NCBI GenBank assembly: GCA_025094145.1
Contig: JALLLS010000010.1
Span: 62,001-126,000, forward strand
DNA: 64,000 nt
Reading direction: 5' to 3'
Source of the DNA: Spinellus fusiger
Taxonomy: Eukaryota; Mucoromycota; Mucoromycetes; Mucorales; Phycomycetaceae
The translations under genes and the position numbers were made by a program. Positions 37,081 to 51,685 of this stretch are shown here, piece after piece. A model generated the notes under the pieces. That model was not told the origin of the DNA. It saw only the letters and a program-made list of their open reading frames with translations, and did no database searches. Within the stretch, counting starts at the first letter, position 1, and every line of letters starts with the position of its first letter.

Positions 37081-38490
37081 CTAATAGCTTGTCATGTGAT
37101 TTGTAAAAGTCATGGAGATATTAAAGAGCCGTCAGGACATAGTAAACTTTAGCTTACTTATCTACAGTTCACCAGCCTTGTCATCGGACTTTGTATATCA
37201 ATGTCGGCTTTTGGACTAATTTTATCAACCAAAAAACAAAATAAAACAAAATAAAATAAAATAAAATAAAATAAAATAAAAGGTATTGTAGTAATGATAA
37301 TTGTCGGCCAACCTTCATTAGCACTCAACATGTGCATATTTGCACTATTCAAAGACACTCTACTCTATTTCTTTTCCTTTGTTTATTTGGCATCTGGTCA
37401 TGCCATTTATCTTTGACATTTCACCCCACTCCAGTCTACAATGGACTCGGGCTGTTGTTTGACAGAATATGTCCTCCTGTCCTTCCTAACTAAGCCCTCT
37501 TCAATCAAGTCCACAGATGTTTCACTCTACTGAGATCAAGATAGTGTAGGGACCAGTAAGGATCAATCCTGTCGAACGGCGCATACATTAAAATAATGGC
37601 GTTATAAAAAGAAAACAATATGTTATCTTTTGGTACAAAGATAGTGTGAAATTTAAAAAGATCATTATTTTTGTCTTATCACTGTATTATAGTAAATGAA
37701 TTTGTTTTATTAAACACTTTTCATGTAAGATATTAAAAAAAAAATTCAATTTAATCTATAAATTTATCATATTCATCTGTGTTTAGTCTACCTTGATTGT
37801 CTTATATTAAAAGCGTGTGTATATTACTCATTCCAAGTATGTTCAAAAACTAAAAGAGACACTTTTTGGCAATTGAGGTTTGCTGTTTGGATTTCAGAAA
37901 TCCGCTATTTGGGATTATCAGGACCGCTAATTAGTTTTTAAAGTCAACCATTTGATATCGTACGCACCATACGAGTAAACCAACAGAATCATAATGCAGC
38001 AGATGGTAGAATGATTGATCCTTACTGGTCCCTACACTATCTTGATCTCAGTAGAGTGAAACATCTGTGGACTTGATTGAAGAGGGCTTAGTTAGGAAGG
38101 ACAGGAGGACATATTCTGTCAAACAACAGCCCGAGTCCATTGTAGACTGGAGTGGGGTGAAATGTCAAAGATAAATGGCATGACCAGATGCCAAATAAAC
38201 AAAGGAAAAGAAATAGAGTAGAGTGTCTTTGAATAGTGCAAATATGCACATGTTGAGTGCTAATGAAGGTTGGCCGACAATTATCATTACTACAATACCT
38301 TTTATTTTATTTTATTTTATTTTGTTTTATTTTGTTTTTTGGTTGATAAAATTAGTCCAAAAGCCGACATTGATATACAAAGTCCGATGACAAGGCTGGT
38401 GAACTGTAGATAAGTAAGCTAAAGTTTACTATGTCCTGACGGCTCTTTAATATCTCCATGACTTTTACAAATCACATGACAAGCTATTAG
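37081..38490. repeat. Long inverted repeat: two arms of about 480 bp around a 444-bp spacer
   Basis: The left arm 37081-37568 and the right arm 38013-38490 are reverse complements with no mismatch seen by eye. The only difference is in an (AAAAT)n tract (left about 37228-37280), where the left arm has two more 5-bp units, accounting for 488 versus 478 bp. The outer ends are CTAATAGCTTGTC...GACAAGCTATTAG; the inner ends are GGATCAATC / GATTGATCC. The spacer is AT-rich and non-coding. No open frame of interest lies in the arms. I saw no target-site duplication at the outer borders. Candidates: a long-TIR (foldback-type) non-autonomous element, a recent inverted duplication, or an assembly artefact. 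Confidence 0.95.
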
Positions 38491-39249
38491 CCAAATTGGA
38501 CGGGGGAAAGTTCAAGCCGAGTCTGAAGATTTAGCAAGAATAAGAATAATCAGGTACACAGAACCTTATGATTTGTGTGTAGCTTAAATTATTCTCTATG
38601 TATTACAGTTCCATGCAACTTGAGATGACTCTTTTCACTAGGATAATCCTATTTTAATTACAATAAAGGAACATATAGTAAGTCAGAATCAAAGGTCAAG
38701 TTTATCATTCAATAGAAAATGTATTTTCAAGAGTAGTTTTATCTACTAAACTAGTAGTTTCTATTCATCCCAAGTGAGAAGTGGTTTGTCCACAAATCTC
38801 TTCTTTATGCATGTATCACCTAAATAGAGTCACACAGTGCAATATCCAAGTAAGTGAGTATCACCTAGTCATAGTCATGTCCAACTTCTTTTTTTGAAAA
38901 AGATCAACAGTTGGACGTGCAATATCCATGCATACATTTACAAACAAATGTTCAACAAAAAAAGCACACACACACACTATTTCACTTTTCTTTCTTTCAT
39001 TCTTTCATTATTCACTAAGAAAAATAATAATATTAATAAGAGTTCCACCTGTATTTACATGTTCTTAAAACTAGAATATCTTCAAAAAGTGCTCCAATGT
39101 TGAGAAACACACAGAAAGATTTGACGTCCAAGCAAAAAATGGAGCTCGTAGGCCTTTTTGAAATAAAATAAACAAGTCTATGATTAATAATAAATAAAAT
39201 AAACAAGTTCCATGCTTTCAATAGAACCTTCTTTTTTTTTGCAGAAAGA
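38491..39249. other. Intergenic stretch between the inverted repeat and the cyclase 3' end
   Basis: AT-rich. No gene seen. The section next to 39249 is probably the cyclase 3' untranslated region. Confidence 0.5.
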
Positions 39250-42200
39250 CTAGTTAGTCTTGCTATGTGCGCTCATCTCAGCAAACATCTGAAGAGCCTT
39301 TAAAATATGAGAAGGATCCATGTTCATAGAATCCCCCATCTTCTCCAAGACCTTGGCAAATCGGCCTACTTTATGAAGGTGGAGAGTCGAAACAGCATTC
39401 TATCATTGTAAGTACCATACTTAACCACTCTCTATTTACCTCTACACGGGTAACAAAGTTCTCCATCAATAGCATCAGTTCATCATCCCTGGCATCTTCT
39501 CTGATGTGGTGATCAAGGATATCTTGCGTAAGAGACATGTTGGGTTTGATGGCATTTCTCACTTCAATGGTACCACTTGGCGTATCAATAGAACTTCCTC
39601 CTGTTGTTGCAGTGTGAGGAAGAACATTACGTGAGGTGAGGCGTTCCAGACGTACAGCCAAGTTACTTAATGCACACACAAAGGCAGGATCAATGGTTCG
39701 ACCTGAAAGAGGTCTATTGGCTCTTGTGCGCGCCAGACTAGGTTGCTGGAATAGATCGAGTAGATTGGGTATTTCTTTCTCATCCAAGACTACATCTTTT
39801 TCTGTAGTGAATAAGTCTGGATCACCGAGATTTCTTGTTGCAGAGACAGATGGATCCACAAGTACTTTGTTTTTGTTTATCTCCATACGACCTGAAAGCT
39901 GTTTAGGATAGACAAAGCTCAGCATCTCAGGTGTTTCCAGGCCCTTGAGACGACGCTCTCCCAGTTCCATGACATGGAAACCAAGAGTCTTTAGCTGTTG
40001 AACATCTTTAGCTATTGAGAATCCACCTGTGGAAGTAGTGGTATCTAAAAAGGCGGGTGTGGATTCTTGGACAGGCACGCACTCATCACTGATAGAAATA
40101 GGCTCCTCATTAAAGACACCGAGAATGTTACGTAGAGCAGCCAAGACATCTGAAGATACACAGATCTGTCCACCATCTGCTGCATTACAGATACGGCTTG
40201 CCTTGTTTACCACCGGGCCAAAGTAGTCCATTCTATTAGTGATTGGATTGCGCTCAAAGACAGGCGTGCCCCAATGAATTCCCATTCTCACAGATAGTCC
40301 TCGATAAATAGTGATACCATCTTCTTCAATTTCACGGCCTTCTTCTGTTTCTAATATACCCACTGGCCAATCGACCTCAAGCAGTTGGAGTTGAATAGTA
40401 AAGCACCATAGGAGAGCAGCTGTGATATTTTGGAAACACACCATAAAGGCATCTCCTTCTGTCTTGACTTCATATCCACCCACAGTACGAAGAGTACGAC
40501 GCATTACAGCATCGTGGATCTTAATAGCCGACCGCATTCCTTCAGGCTGAGTCTCCCATAGCAAAGTTGAACTTTTGATATCGGTAAACACCAATGCTAC
40601 TTGGTTCACAGGCGGCAATACTTCTCTCTCTAAACGAGCAAGCATCTTTTTGTTTGTTTGTTTGTTTGTTTGTTATATATAGGTATGTCCATACACGATG
40701 TTAATACACAGCCGCGTTTATTCATGGCTTTGACATCTTACCGAGTCTCCCTGAAATTCCTCCTTTACCCGTCGTTTATTCTTTCCAACCATCATGGACG
40801 AGTTTTCATCCATGCCTAATGTATCCTGATTGGTGCCTCGTGTATTTCCTCCACCTCGCATGTTTCTCAATCGCTTATCTCGTTTATCAAAGATATCCCC
40901 TACACCAATGACCATGACCATCAGATTGTCATCTGCTCCGTAAGTAATAGCAAAGTCTCTTAGCTTCTGTGCTGCTGCCATCAAATCATCTTTTTCTGTC
41001 CGAGCAATATCCACAGCGGTCTGATAGGACATGCGATCCCACAGTCCCCTTGATCCCATAATCACAAATTCATCATCCTCTGTCAACTCAATGGTAGAGA
41101 CATAAGGATTGGCATTCACGACTGGAATCATCTCATAATAGCCAAAACTCCTTGATACATTCAATTTCCCATTCAGTAAACCAGTGTTCGATACAAATCC
41201 ACCGGCAGCACGAATACGGCTGGTTTCACTCGGGTTCAATGGAATGTGCTTTTGAGTAATCTCACAGGCCTGTCCGTGATGGCGAGAAATCACAGCAAGA
41301 CAATCGCCTACATTCGCAACATACAGCTTGGTATGTGAGATATAGCACACCACTGCAGAGGCCCCCGTATCATAGTCCTTGATCACACCAATCTCTTTCT
41401 CAAGGACAAGAAATGTGCGTCGAAGGGCAGAAATGATGGTATCGTCATTGCGTGTCTTGAATTGCTCATTAATAAAATGAAAAGTGAAATTGTCATACAA
41501 GTATTTTGTCAGCTTGCATCCACTCTTTGCATTCTTACGGCCATCAAACAGACCAAAGATGCACTCATTGTCATTGTTACGGAATCGAGGCATCACAAGA
41601 TCCCATGTTGCTAAATGGTTGCTAGGGCCTAGCCAATCGGCAATACCGTAAGCCATGGTGTTGACTTCAGAGGGAGAAGTACGGATACGTCTCTCGTGGA
41701 ATTCTTCAGGCACAGACACACCAAGAATAGTAATGTCTATCAGTCCAAGCATGGAAAGACGTGACAAAGCACTAAAGTCAGTGAGGTTCTTTTCTTTTGG
41801 ACTGTTGACGTCTGGAAGGCTCTTTTTGATTTCTAGACGCTTGTTGCCTGATAGATTGAGGTATTTTAGGCTCAAGTTCCAATTCCTAACAAGGGATTTT
41901 CAGGGTGTTCCATGAGTGATTCCATACATTATAGTTGCTTATTTATAAATAATGAAAAAGGAATATGATTCTCTTAATGAATAGTTACCAGTTCCAGTCA
42001 TAAGGCCAGTTGGAGATATTGTACTTGAGGACATTGTTACCTACATCCAACACCAACAGCTTCCTCAATTTACCAATCTCTGCTGGTAGGGTTTGGAGTT
42101 TATTCCCATTGACAGCCAGAACACGCAGGTAAGTCAGTTCTTCAATATCATCAGCAGGCAAAGAGGCTAGGTTATTGCCTGACAAGTACAGTTCGTACAA

Positions 42201-45200
42201 ATGTTGATGACAAAGACCTCCGGCTGGAATCTCATACAGGTCATTGAACGAGAGATTGAGGGTTCTAAGCTCAAGGAACAGGGAAAGAGGAGACCAAACA
42301 TCGTCAGTAAGTCGATTGTCTCCCAAAAAGAGACGACGCAGGGAAAGAGAGAGAGGAGGCGGGTGGTTTCTGGGATTAGCAAAGAAGGAAGGAGGATTGA
42401 AGTCGGGAGGAGCATTGAGGGCTGAATTGGGTGAATCTAGCGTCGCTTCTTCTAGTTTGGAGTAGGCTCGACGTGGATACTCCTTGGAAGGAAGGGGTCG
42501 GTTGCCTCGGCCAGCATAATCACCAATAGCCTGTGCATCCACTTGGGTCATGCTATTCGATGTCTCTGCTTGAGGCACATGTGGTAAATGAAGAGCAAGA
42601 CTGGGGGAGTTATAGGGCTCAGGAAAGTTCTCCAACATGTTGGAAGAGCAGTTCAAGGTGTGTAAAGAAGAACACAACCACACCTCTTTTGGTAGTGTCT
42701 TGAGATTGTTTTTCTGAACATCCAACACTTTGAGTTCATTCAGTCTAGCGATTTCAATGGGTATGCATTCCAGACTATTGTTCTGTACAGAGAGATGAAT
42801 GAGTTTTCGAAGAGAGCCTATGCTTGTGGGAATAGAGCTGAGGGAATTACTGTCCAACGTCATGCGTTCCAAGCATGGCATCCCCAAGAATAGATCAGAT
42901 GGAAGAGAAGTGAGTTTACATCCTGACAGGTTTAGATCTGTGAGTTTGCTGAGAGTACTGTAGGTGTTGATACTGGGAATGCTGATCGATGAAGGACCCT
43001 TTTCAGAATATCGACGAGAATTAAGATTAAATTCAGTCAAAGGATTCTTTGATAGTTTCAACTGCTTTAGCTTCTCAAAACTGTAGTTTAGCACAGACAC
43101 AGCATTGTAATCTACAAGTAATACTTCCAACTTGGGCAGCTGAGAAAGCGACTCTAGATCTGTGATCATGTTTTGACGAATATCCACCTCTACCAGTTTC
43201 TCTAGCTTGGCAAATGTAGGAGGTAAACTTCCAGAGAGACGGTTTCCAATAGCAAACAACCCCACAAGGTTGGTGAGATTGCCTATTTCGTCTGGGAAGC
43301 AGGGTATTTTGTTGAAACTGATATCAAGATAGGCCAAGCTGTTCATTTCACAGATAATGTCTGGGAAGAAGGTGAATGCGTTGTTTGAGATAAAGAGAAT
43401 AGTAAGACGCTTTAATGAAGAAAAGGTGGGTGGTAGTGTCTCGAGACGGTTGTTGATGGCCCTCAGTGTGCTGAGCTTTGGAAGTTCCTCCAAATGTGCA
43501 TGATGCAATTCACGTAGTCGGTTACCGGAGATGTTGAGATGTTCGAGGGTTTGTAGGGCCCGTATGGAGTTTGGAATGATACCGTACTCATTGTTAGCAA
43601 GGGACAGTTGTTTCAAGTGAATGCACATCTTGCTGAATTCTACAGGAACCTCTATCTGAAGGTTCTTTGACAGATCCAGAGAAGTAATAGGTATGATCTG
43701 TTTGTAGAGAAAGAGTGGCACTGTGGATAGATTGCGTGCTTGCAGATTGACCTGTTGGGAGTAGTTTACTTGGGAGTCTTGGATTGTCTGAGTCAAGTTG
43801 GGGCCAAAGGTATAACGAAACAGATAGGAGTTGTCTTCACGGCCTACGTCTTCTAATTTGTCTTGCTCTGTATATCCCATTTGCTCCAGCAACATCTTTT
43901 GAATTTGCAAAGGGCGTTCGTGGGCCTGCAATGCACGCTCTAATGACAGTTAATAGGAAGGAAGAGTTGTCTACACACCTGTCTTGTGTTGGCGTAGCAT
44001 AAGACTGTATTTTTTAAGATCATGAAGGAAGAACTTCCCGGCCAGTCGATGCACTAGTTCTCCTGTGGTGGTGTTTAATGGCACTTGCAGAGTAGCAAAT
44101 GTATCGTCGGGTCGAAAGATGCGTATACAAGACTAAACTGTGATAAACAAGCATGGAGAGTACTGACTTACATTTTTTGTAGGTACATCCCAATTGACTT
44201 GGTCTACAATGGAATATTCATCAAATTCAATGGGTTCTTCTTCTCCTGTAGAAACAGCAGATAGAAAGGCGGTGTGTTCAGGTGGCTGTACTGCCCAGCT
44301 ATCAGGAGGTGCCCATGATTCTACAGCAAGCGTAGGATCCATTGTCTAGGCTGTGAGTGATGCTGCAGTTTATGTTCTGATTGTTTACCTGGAGTGGATG
44401 CATTGAATAGTTTGGATTTACAATGTCCTGTAGGCCTGTCAAAGTAGAGTCTATGCCAATACCTGTCAGTGAAGCGTCTTCTTTCTACAACTTACATTCT
44501 ATCCTCTATATGTCCATGGATGAGTCGACTTTAGTCAAAAGATGGTATCATTCCAAGAGAGAAGAGCAATAATAAAGTAGTTTACCTTTCCATCTTGTCC
44601 AGTACCGTCATTGCGATCCATAGCAAAAAAGGCACTTCCCTCAGATCGCTTACGGTCTTTCTTCTTACTACTTGAACCCGAGCCAGTAGATACCTTGCGC
44701 TCTGAAGAAGTGCCTGTGGTGTAGTAGGAGGGAGTACGACATCTTATTCGATAGGATTCATCACCGGGAGTCATCTCAAGAGGATGAAGGGATGTACCCT
44801 TGGTGTCATGATAATCCTTTGACTTTTTACGTCCACTCAAAGAGATATAAGACCCGTTGTTGATGGGGGCTGTGGTTGTATTGGCTGCTGATGCTGATGC
44901 TGCTGATGCTGCTGCTGCTGATGCCGATGCTAGGGCGGGTGAGGATCCTCCACTGACTGAACTTCCGCCTGATAAAGAGCCATACAAATCTGTTCGGCCT
45001 ATTTTCCTATGAATACAACCCTCTCCCTAAGAATACTTACTCTTCTTCTTGCCAAAACGAAAGATATTGCGCTTTTTGCCTTTGGGCTGTAGAGTGGGGA
45101 AGGTGGAGTCTTGGAGATGTAAGTTGCCAGTGGAGAGACTGTTACTCTACCTTACCCGTCTGAATAGGTTGAGGTCTTCTATGGTCACCGGATTCACTTC

Positions 45201-45477
45201 TTCTCATGCTGCTTGCTTGAGCAGAGGGAGGGGGAGGATGAGCAGAACGATTCAAGGCATCATCATCTGTTGTTCTTCCTCGTAAGGGAGCATCAAACTC
45301 ATGGTGCTTTAGGTTGTAGTAATGGACTCTCGGTGTAGGATGAGGTGGGTCTGTTCGGGTGGGGCTGTTGGGTCGAGATGGATGAGGAGAGAGGGGTTGG
45401 CCTGAGTCAGTGCGCTGTCGAGGGGTGCCCAGGGAAGGTCGGTTGCTGTCGAGAGAGCGGCGTCGTTGTAGGGGCAT
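39250..45477 (-). CDS. CYR1: Fungal adenylate cyclase (RA-LRR-PP2C-cyclase)
   Basis: Multi-exon gene, start ATG 45477 (MPLQRRRSLDSNRPSLG). Domains in order: a disordered Ser/Pro/Arg-rich N-terminus with an Ala/Ser run (about 44880-44960); a Ras-association-like domain (CIRIFRPDDTFATLQVPLN and KFFLHDLKKYSLMLRQHKT, about 44130-43980); a long leucine-rich-repeat exon of 648 codons (43931..41985) with LxxLxLxxNxL repeats; a PP2C-like domain (41875..40718: MAYGIADWLGPSNHLATWD, FGLFDGRKNAKSG, MGSRGLWDRM); and a class III cyclase domain (VALVFTDIKSSTLLWE, YEVKTEGDAFMVCF, GLSVRMGIHWGTPVFE, DYFGPVVNKASRICNAA). The C-terminus (GRFAKVLEKMGDSMN...MSAHSKTN, TAG at 39250) is the usual CAP-binding end. Known role: makes cAMP for PKA under Ras control. 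The PP2C part has DGRKN instead of DGHGG and is probably not a phosphatase. The gene diverges from the OSR1-like kinase. Confidence 0.95.
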
Positions 45478-46191
45478 GTCTTTACTGTTCTGTTCTATTC
45501 TACTTGTGTGTTGGTATTGTCAACAGGCACCAGTCAATGTAAACAAAAGAAATGGATCTGGCACAAGGGACCTTGGGAGGAGATATTACGCGTGACTGAG
45601 GACAAACAGAAATGGAAGCGTGAGTGCCAAAGTCAAAGGGCCTCAGCATAGAAAAGGGAAAAAGGGAAAAGGAACAAAGAAACTAGTGACTCTTTTTTTT
45701 TTTTTTTCTTTCTTTTTCTCTCTCTCTCTCTTTGTTATGTATTGTGTTATTTTGCACTGTGGAAAGGTGGTTTTTTTCTTTTTTTTTTCTTGTCTTTTTT
45801 TGGCTAGAAAGACAAGAAAAGAAAACACTTCTAAGCATGCCCTTTCTTAGGGAAGGAGCTTTGGGAAGGAAAAGACTATTCTGCCAACAGGATTTCCAAG
45901 CTGCTTCTCAATCCATTGATCCAATCACACTCTACAACCACACTTGCTGGTACTGGTATTTGCTGAGCGTCTACAGTGGCCTTGTCTGTAGGCGAGTTTG
46001 AAAATTGAGTCATATTTGTCTCATATTTATGCATTCCAGTGTTGCTTGTTCTTTGTAGCCTGTGTTACCCGTCTGTAGTGCATACATCAGACAAAAAAGG
46101 AAAGAGAACCTCGATTAATTTAAACTTTCTGTCTTTGTGCTTGTTTTCTTTTTCTGTTGTGCCTGTTGTTATTGTTGTTATTGTTGATATT
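45478..46191. other. Divergent promoter region between adenylate cyclase and the OSR1-like kinase
   Basis: 714 bp with long T/C tracts (45690-45732, 45770-45800). An inverted repeat TTTTCTTGTCTTT / AAAGACAAGAAAA is at 45785-45797 and 45808-45820 with a 10-nt loop. Short Lys- or Phe-rich open frames here come from the homopolymer tracts. Confidence 0.55.
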
Positions 46192-49278
<3,087 letters not shown>

Positions 49279-49955
49279 GATGTCCTCCATCTTCTTCAGC
49301 GGCCATTTCTTTAAGTAACACAGAAAACTCATAACCACTTTTGGAATTGCATCTTCAACCCCGAGGGTCGGAGCCAATAGGATGCATTGATTATGCATAA
49401 TCCTTACAAAAGAGGATATAGAAAGAAAGGAAAAAGATTGTCATAATAATATAAAGAACTAAGTGGGGTTGACTGTTTGGACTATTGTTTATAGCTGAAA
49501 TGAATTATAAAGGAAGAGATGAGCTATAAAAATTATTATTGTTATTCTTCTTCTGTGGAAGAACACTGAGATAGACACACCTGCCAGATGTAACATGGAA
49601 GCACAACAAAGAAGGCCTGCTATTTTGGATTGTTCGTAGATAGATATAGAGATAGATAAATATGTAGATAGATATAGATGTATATATAGATGTATATATA
49701 GATGTGTAGATAGATGTGTAGATAGATATAGATATAGATATACCCTCTCACTGCACTGTAAAGCATAGAGAGATAAAAGGTTAGGCCAAGTGAGATAGCA
49801 GGCAATCATAAGAAGATAGGATCACGTGAGATCGACAGTGGAATGCAAAGACCAGGATAGAACGACGTGCCTATATTTTCTTCTCTTCCTTGATAGTGTT
49901 TTCACCTTGTTTTTTTATCTTCTGTCCTTCCATATATACAATATTATCTCTTGAA
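49279..49955. other. Intergenic stretch with (GATA)-type repeats
   Basis: A GATAGATATAGAT/TATATAGAT repeat array lies at about 49636-49742. Otherwise no gene seen. The right end is the leader of the phosphatase gene. Confidence 0.6.
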
Positions 49956-51319
49956 ATGGGAAATATTCTTTCCAAGAAGCATAAAAGAAGACCGAGTGTT
50001 TTTCTTCAGAAAGTACCTGACAATGATCAGGCCCATTCTACAGTTACTTCTATCCAGTCTATCCTTGTCCCTAGAGACAGCCTACTCCAGGAAGAAGATG
50101 GGAAAGACACTGTCCACCAAGCCACTGTTTACTCTGTCAAAGATTCAGGCCAACTCACTGCGACATCTGCTACTTGTGAAGCCAATTCACTGGACATTGA
50201 TGAATGCATAAACAGACTATTAGTAGTAGGAAGAGATGAGAAAGTACACCGGTCCATATGCTTCAGGCATTCAGAGATCATTGCCATCTGTCGTGCAGCC
50301 CAAAGCACCTTTCTACAGCAGCCTGTAAGCAATGGGGAAGAGAGAGGGTCAGTCACTGATCCATTCAGAGCCTGATAGAACTCCATTCGCCTGTCAAGAT
50401 CCTAGGGGACATCCATGGCCAGTTCCAGGATCTCATCCGTCTGTTTAATATGGTAGGTAACAAGAATGTCTACACACTCTTTATGCCCTTTTATTATGCA
50501 GGGAGGCTATCCACCCGAATCCAATTATCTGTTTCTTGGGGACTATGTGGATCGAGGAAAACAGTCTATGGAGACCATTCTGCTACTCTTCTGTTACAAG
50601 ATCAAGTACCCTGAAAACTTCTTTCTACTCAGAGGCAACCATGAGTGTGCTAATGTAACAAGAGGTAATCATAAACACACCTCCATCAGTAACAAACAAC
50701 ACACACATACTCTCTCTCTTTTGTCTTTTGTCTTTCTATGGAATCCATGCTTATTGTAGTGTATGGATTCTATGACGAGTGCAAACGAAGAACCAACATC
50801 AAAATATGGAAAACATTCATAGATGCATTCAATACTCTGCCTATTGCTGGTCTAGTAGCAGGCAAAATATTCTGTGTTCATGGAGGATTAAGCCCCTCCA
50901 TGCATTCTATGGATGATATTCGCAACATTGTACGGCCCACAGATGTACCAGAATATGGTCTCTTGAATGATCTTCTTTGGTCAGATCCATCAGATACAGC
51001 CTATGAATGGGAGGACAGTGATAGAGGACTCTCCTATTGCTTTGGTAAAAAGGTGGTGAATGACTTTCTCAGTAGATACGACCTGGATCTTGTTTGTCGT
51101 GCTCATATGGTGGTGGAAGATGGCTATGAGTTCTTTGATGAAAGAAGTCTAGTGACTGTATTCAGTGCCCCAAACTACTGTGGTGAATTTGATAACTTTG
51201 GTGCTATTATGAACATCAGTGATGATTTACTCTGTAGTTTTGAGCTGCTTACCCCCATATCCCATCCTCCCTTACAGTCTGTTGTTTCTGTCAAGAGTAG
51301 AGGAAGAAGACCAAGGTAG
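49956..51319 (+). CDS. PP1/PPZ-like serine/threonine protein phosphatase
   Basis: Four exons, 49956..50324, 50369..50452, 50502..50664 and 50760..51319, close exactly to 391 residues. The N-terminus [16 protein letters not shown] has a myristoylation site (MGN) and a basic patch, and the first about 85 residues are low-complexity. The catalytic domain follows: [30 protein letters not shown] (GDxHG), [18 protein letters not shown] (GDxVDRG), [15 protein letters not shown] (GNHE), [44 protein letters not shown] (RAH) and [14 protein letters not shown]. All metal ligands are visible. The C-terminal tail [10 protein letters not shown] is basic. The myristoyl MGN start points to the PPZ branch (yeast Ppz1/2), though the N-terminal extension is far shorter than in yeast. 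Start chosen at the MGN ATG rather than the upstream ATG at 49890. Confidence 0.92.
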
Positions 51320-51685
51320 ATTGTTTATGGATGAAGGATAAGAATCACATTTTATTAACAGTGTCTGACTAGTCCACCCATGGAGAAACCCTCTCTTTTA
51401 GATTCCAGTTGATAGCTCTTCTTAGACATTGGATGAAAACGGAGCTATCTATCATGATATCTTGACCTCACTATAGTATGTCCTTGTGTATGTATAGTAT
51501 ATTATATTATGTGTATTATGTATATGTATGTATATGTATGTATGTATATATGTATGTATGTATGTGTGAGTGTGAAGAATAGGCATGGAGTAAGATCATA
51601 AAAGACCCTTTTCTTTTTCTTCTTTTTTTCTTCTTCTCTCTTTGTACGTGCATGTCTCTTAATTGCAGTGCAGTCAAGAGACTTC
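51320..51685. other. Short convergent intergenic region with (TATG)n microsatellite
   Basis: (GTATGTAT)n at about 51486-51566 lies between the 3' ends of the phosphatase and the CLIP-like gene. No gene seen. Confidence 0.65.

Noticed and set aside
37158..37358. Minus-strand open frame inside the inverted repeat
   Set aside because: It spans the (AAAAT)n tract, giving FYFILFYF-type residues, and has no other coding sign.
45785..45820. Inverted repeat in the cyclase/kinase promoter as an operator
   Set aside because: It consists of T/C versus A/G tracts in a low-complexity stretch; chance pairing is likely.
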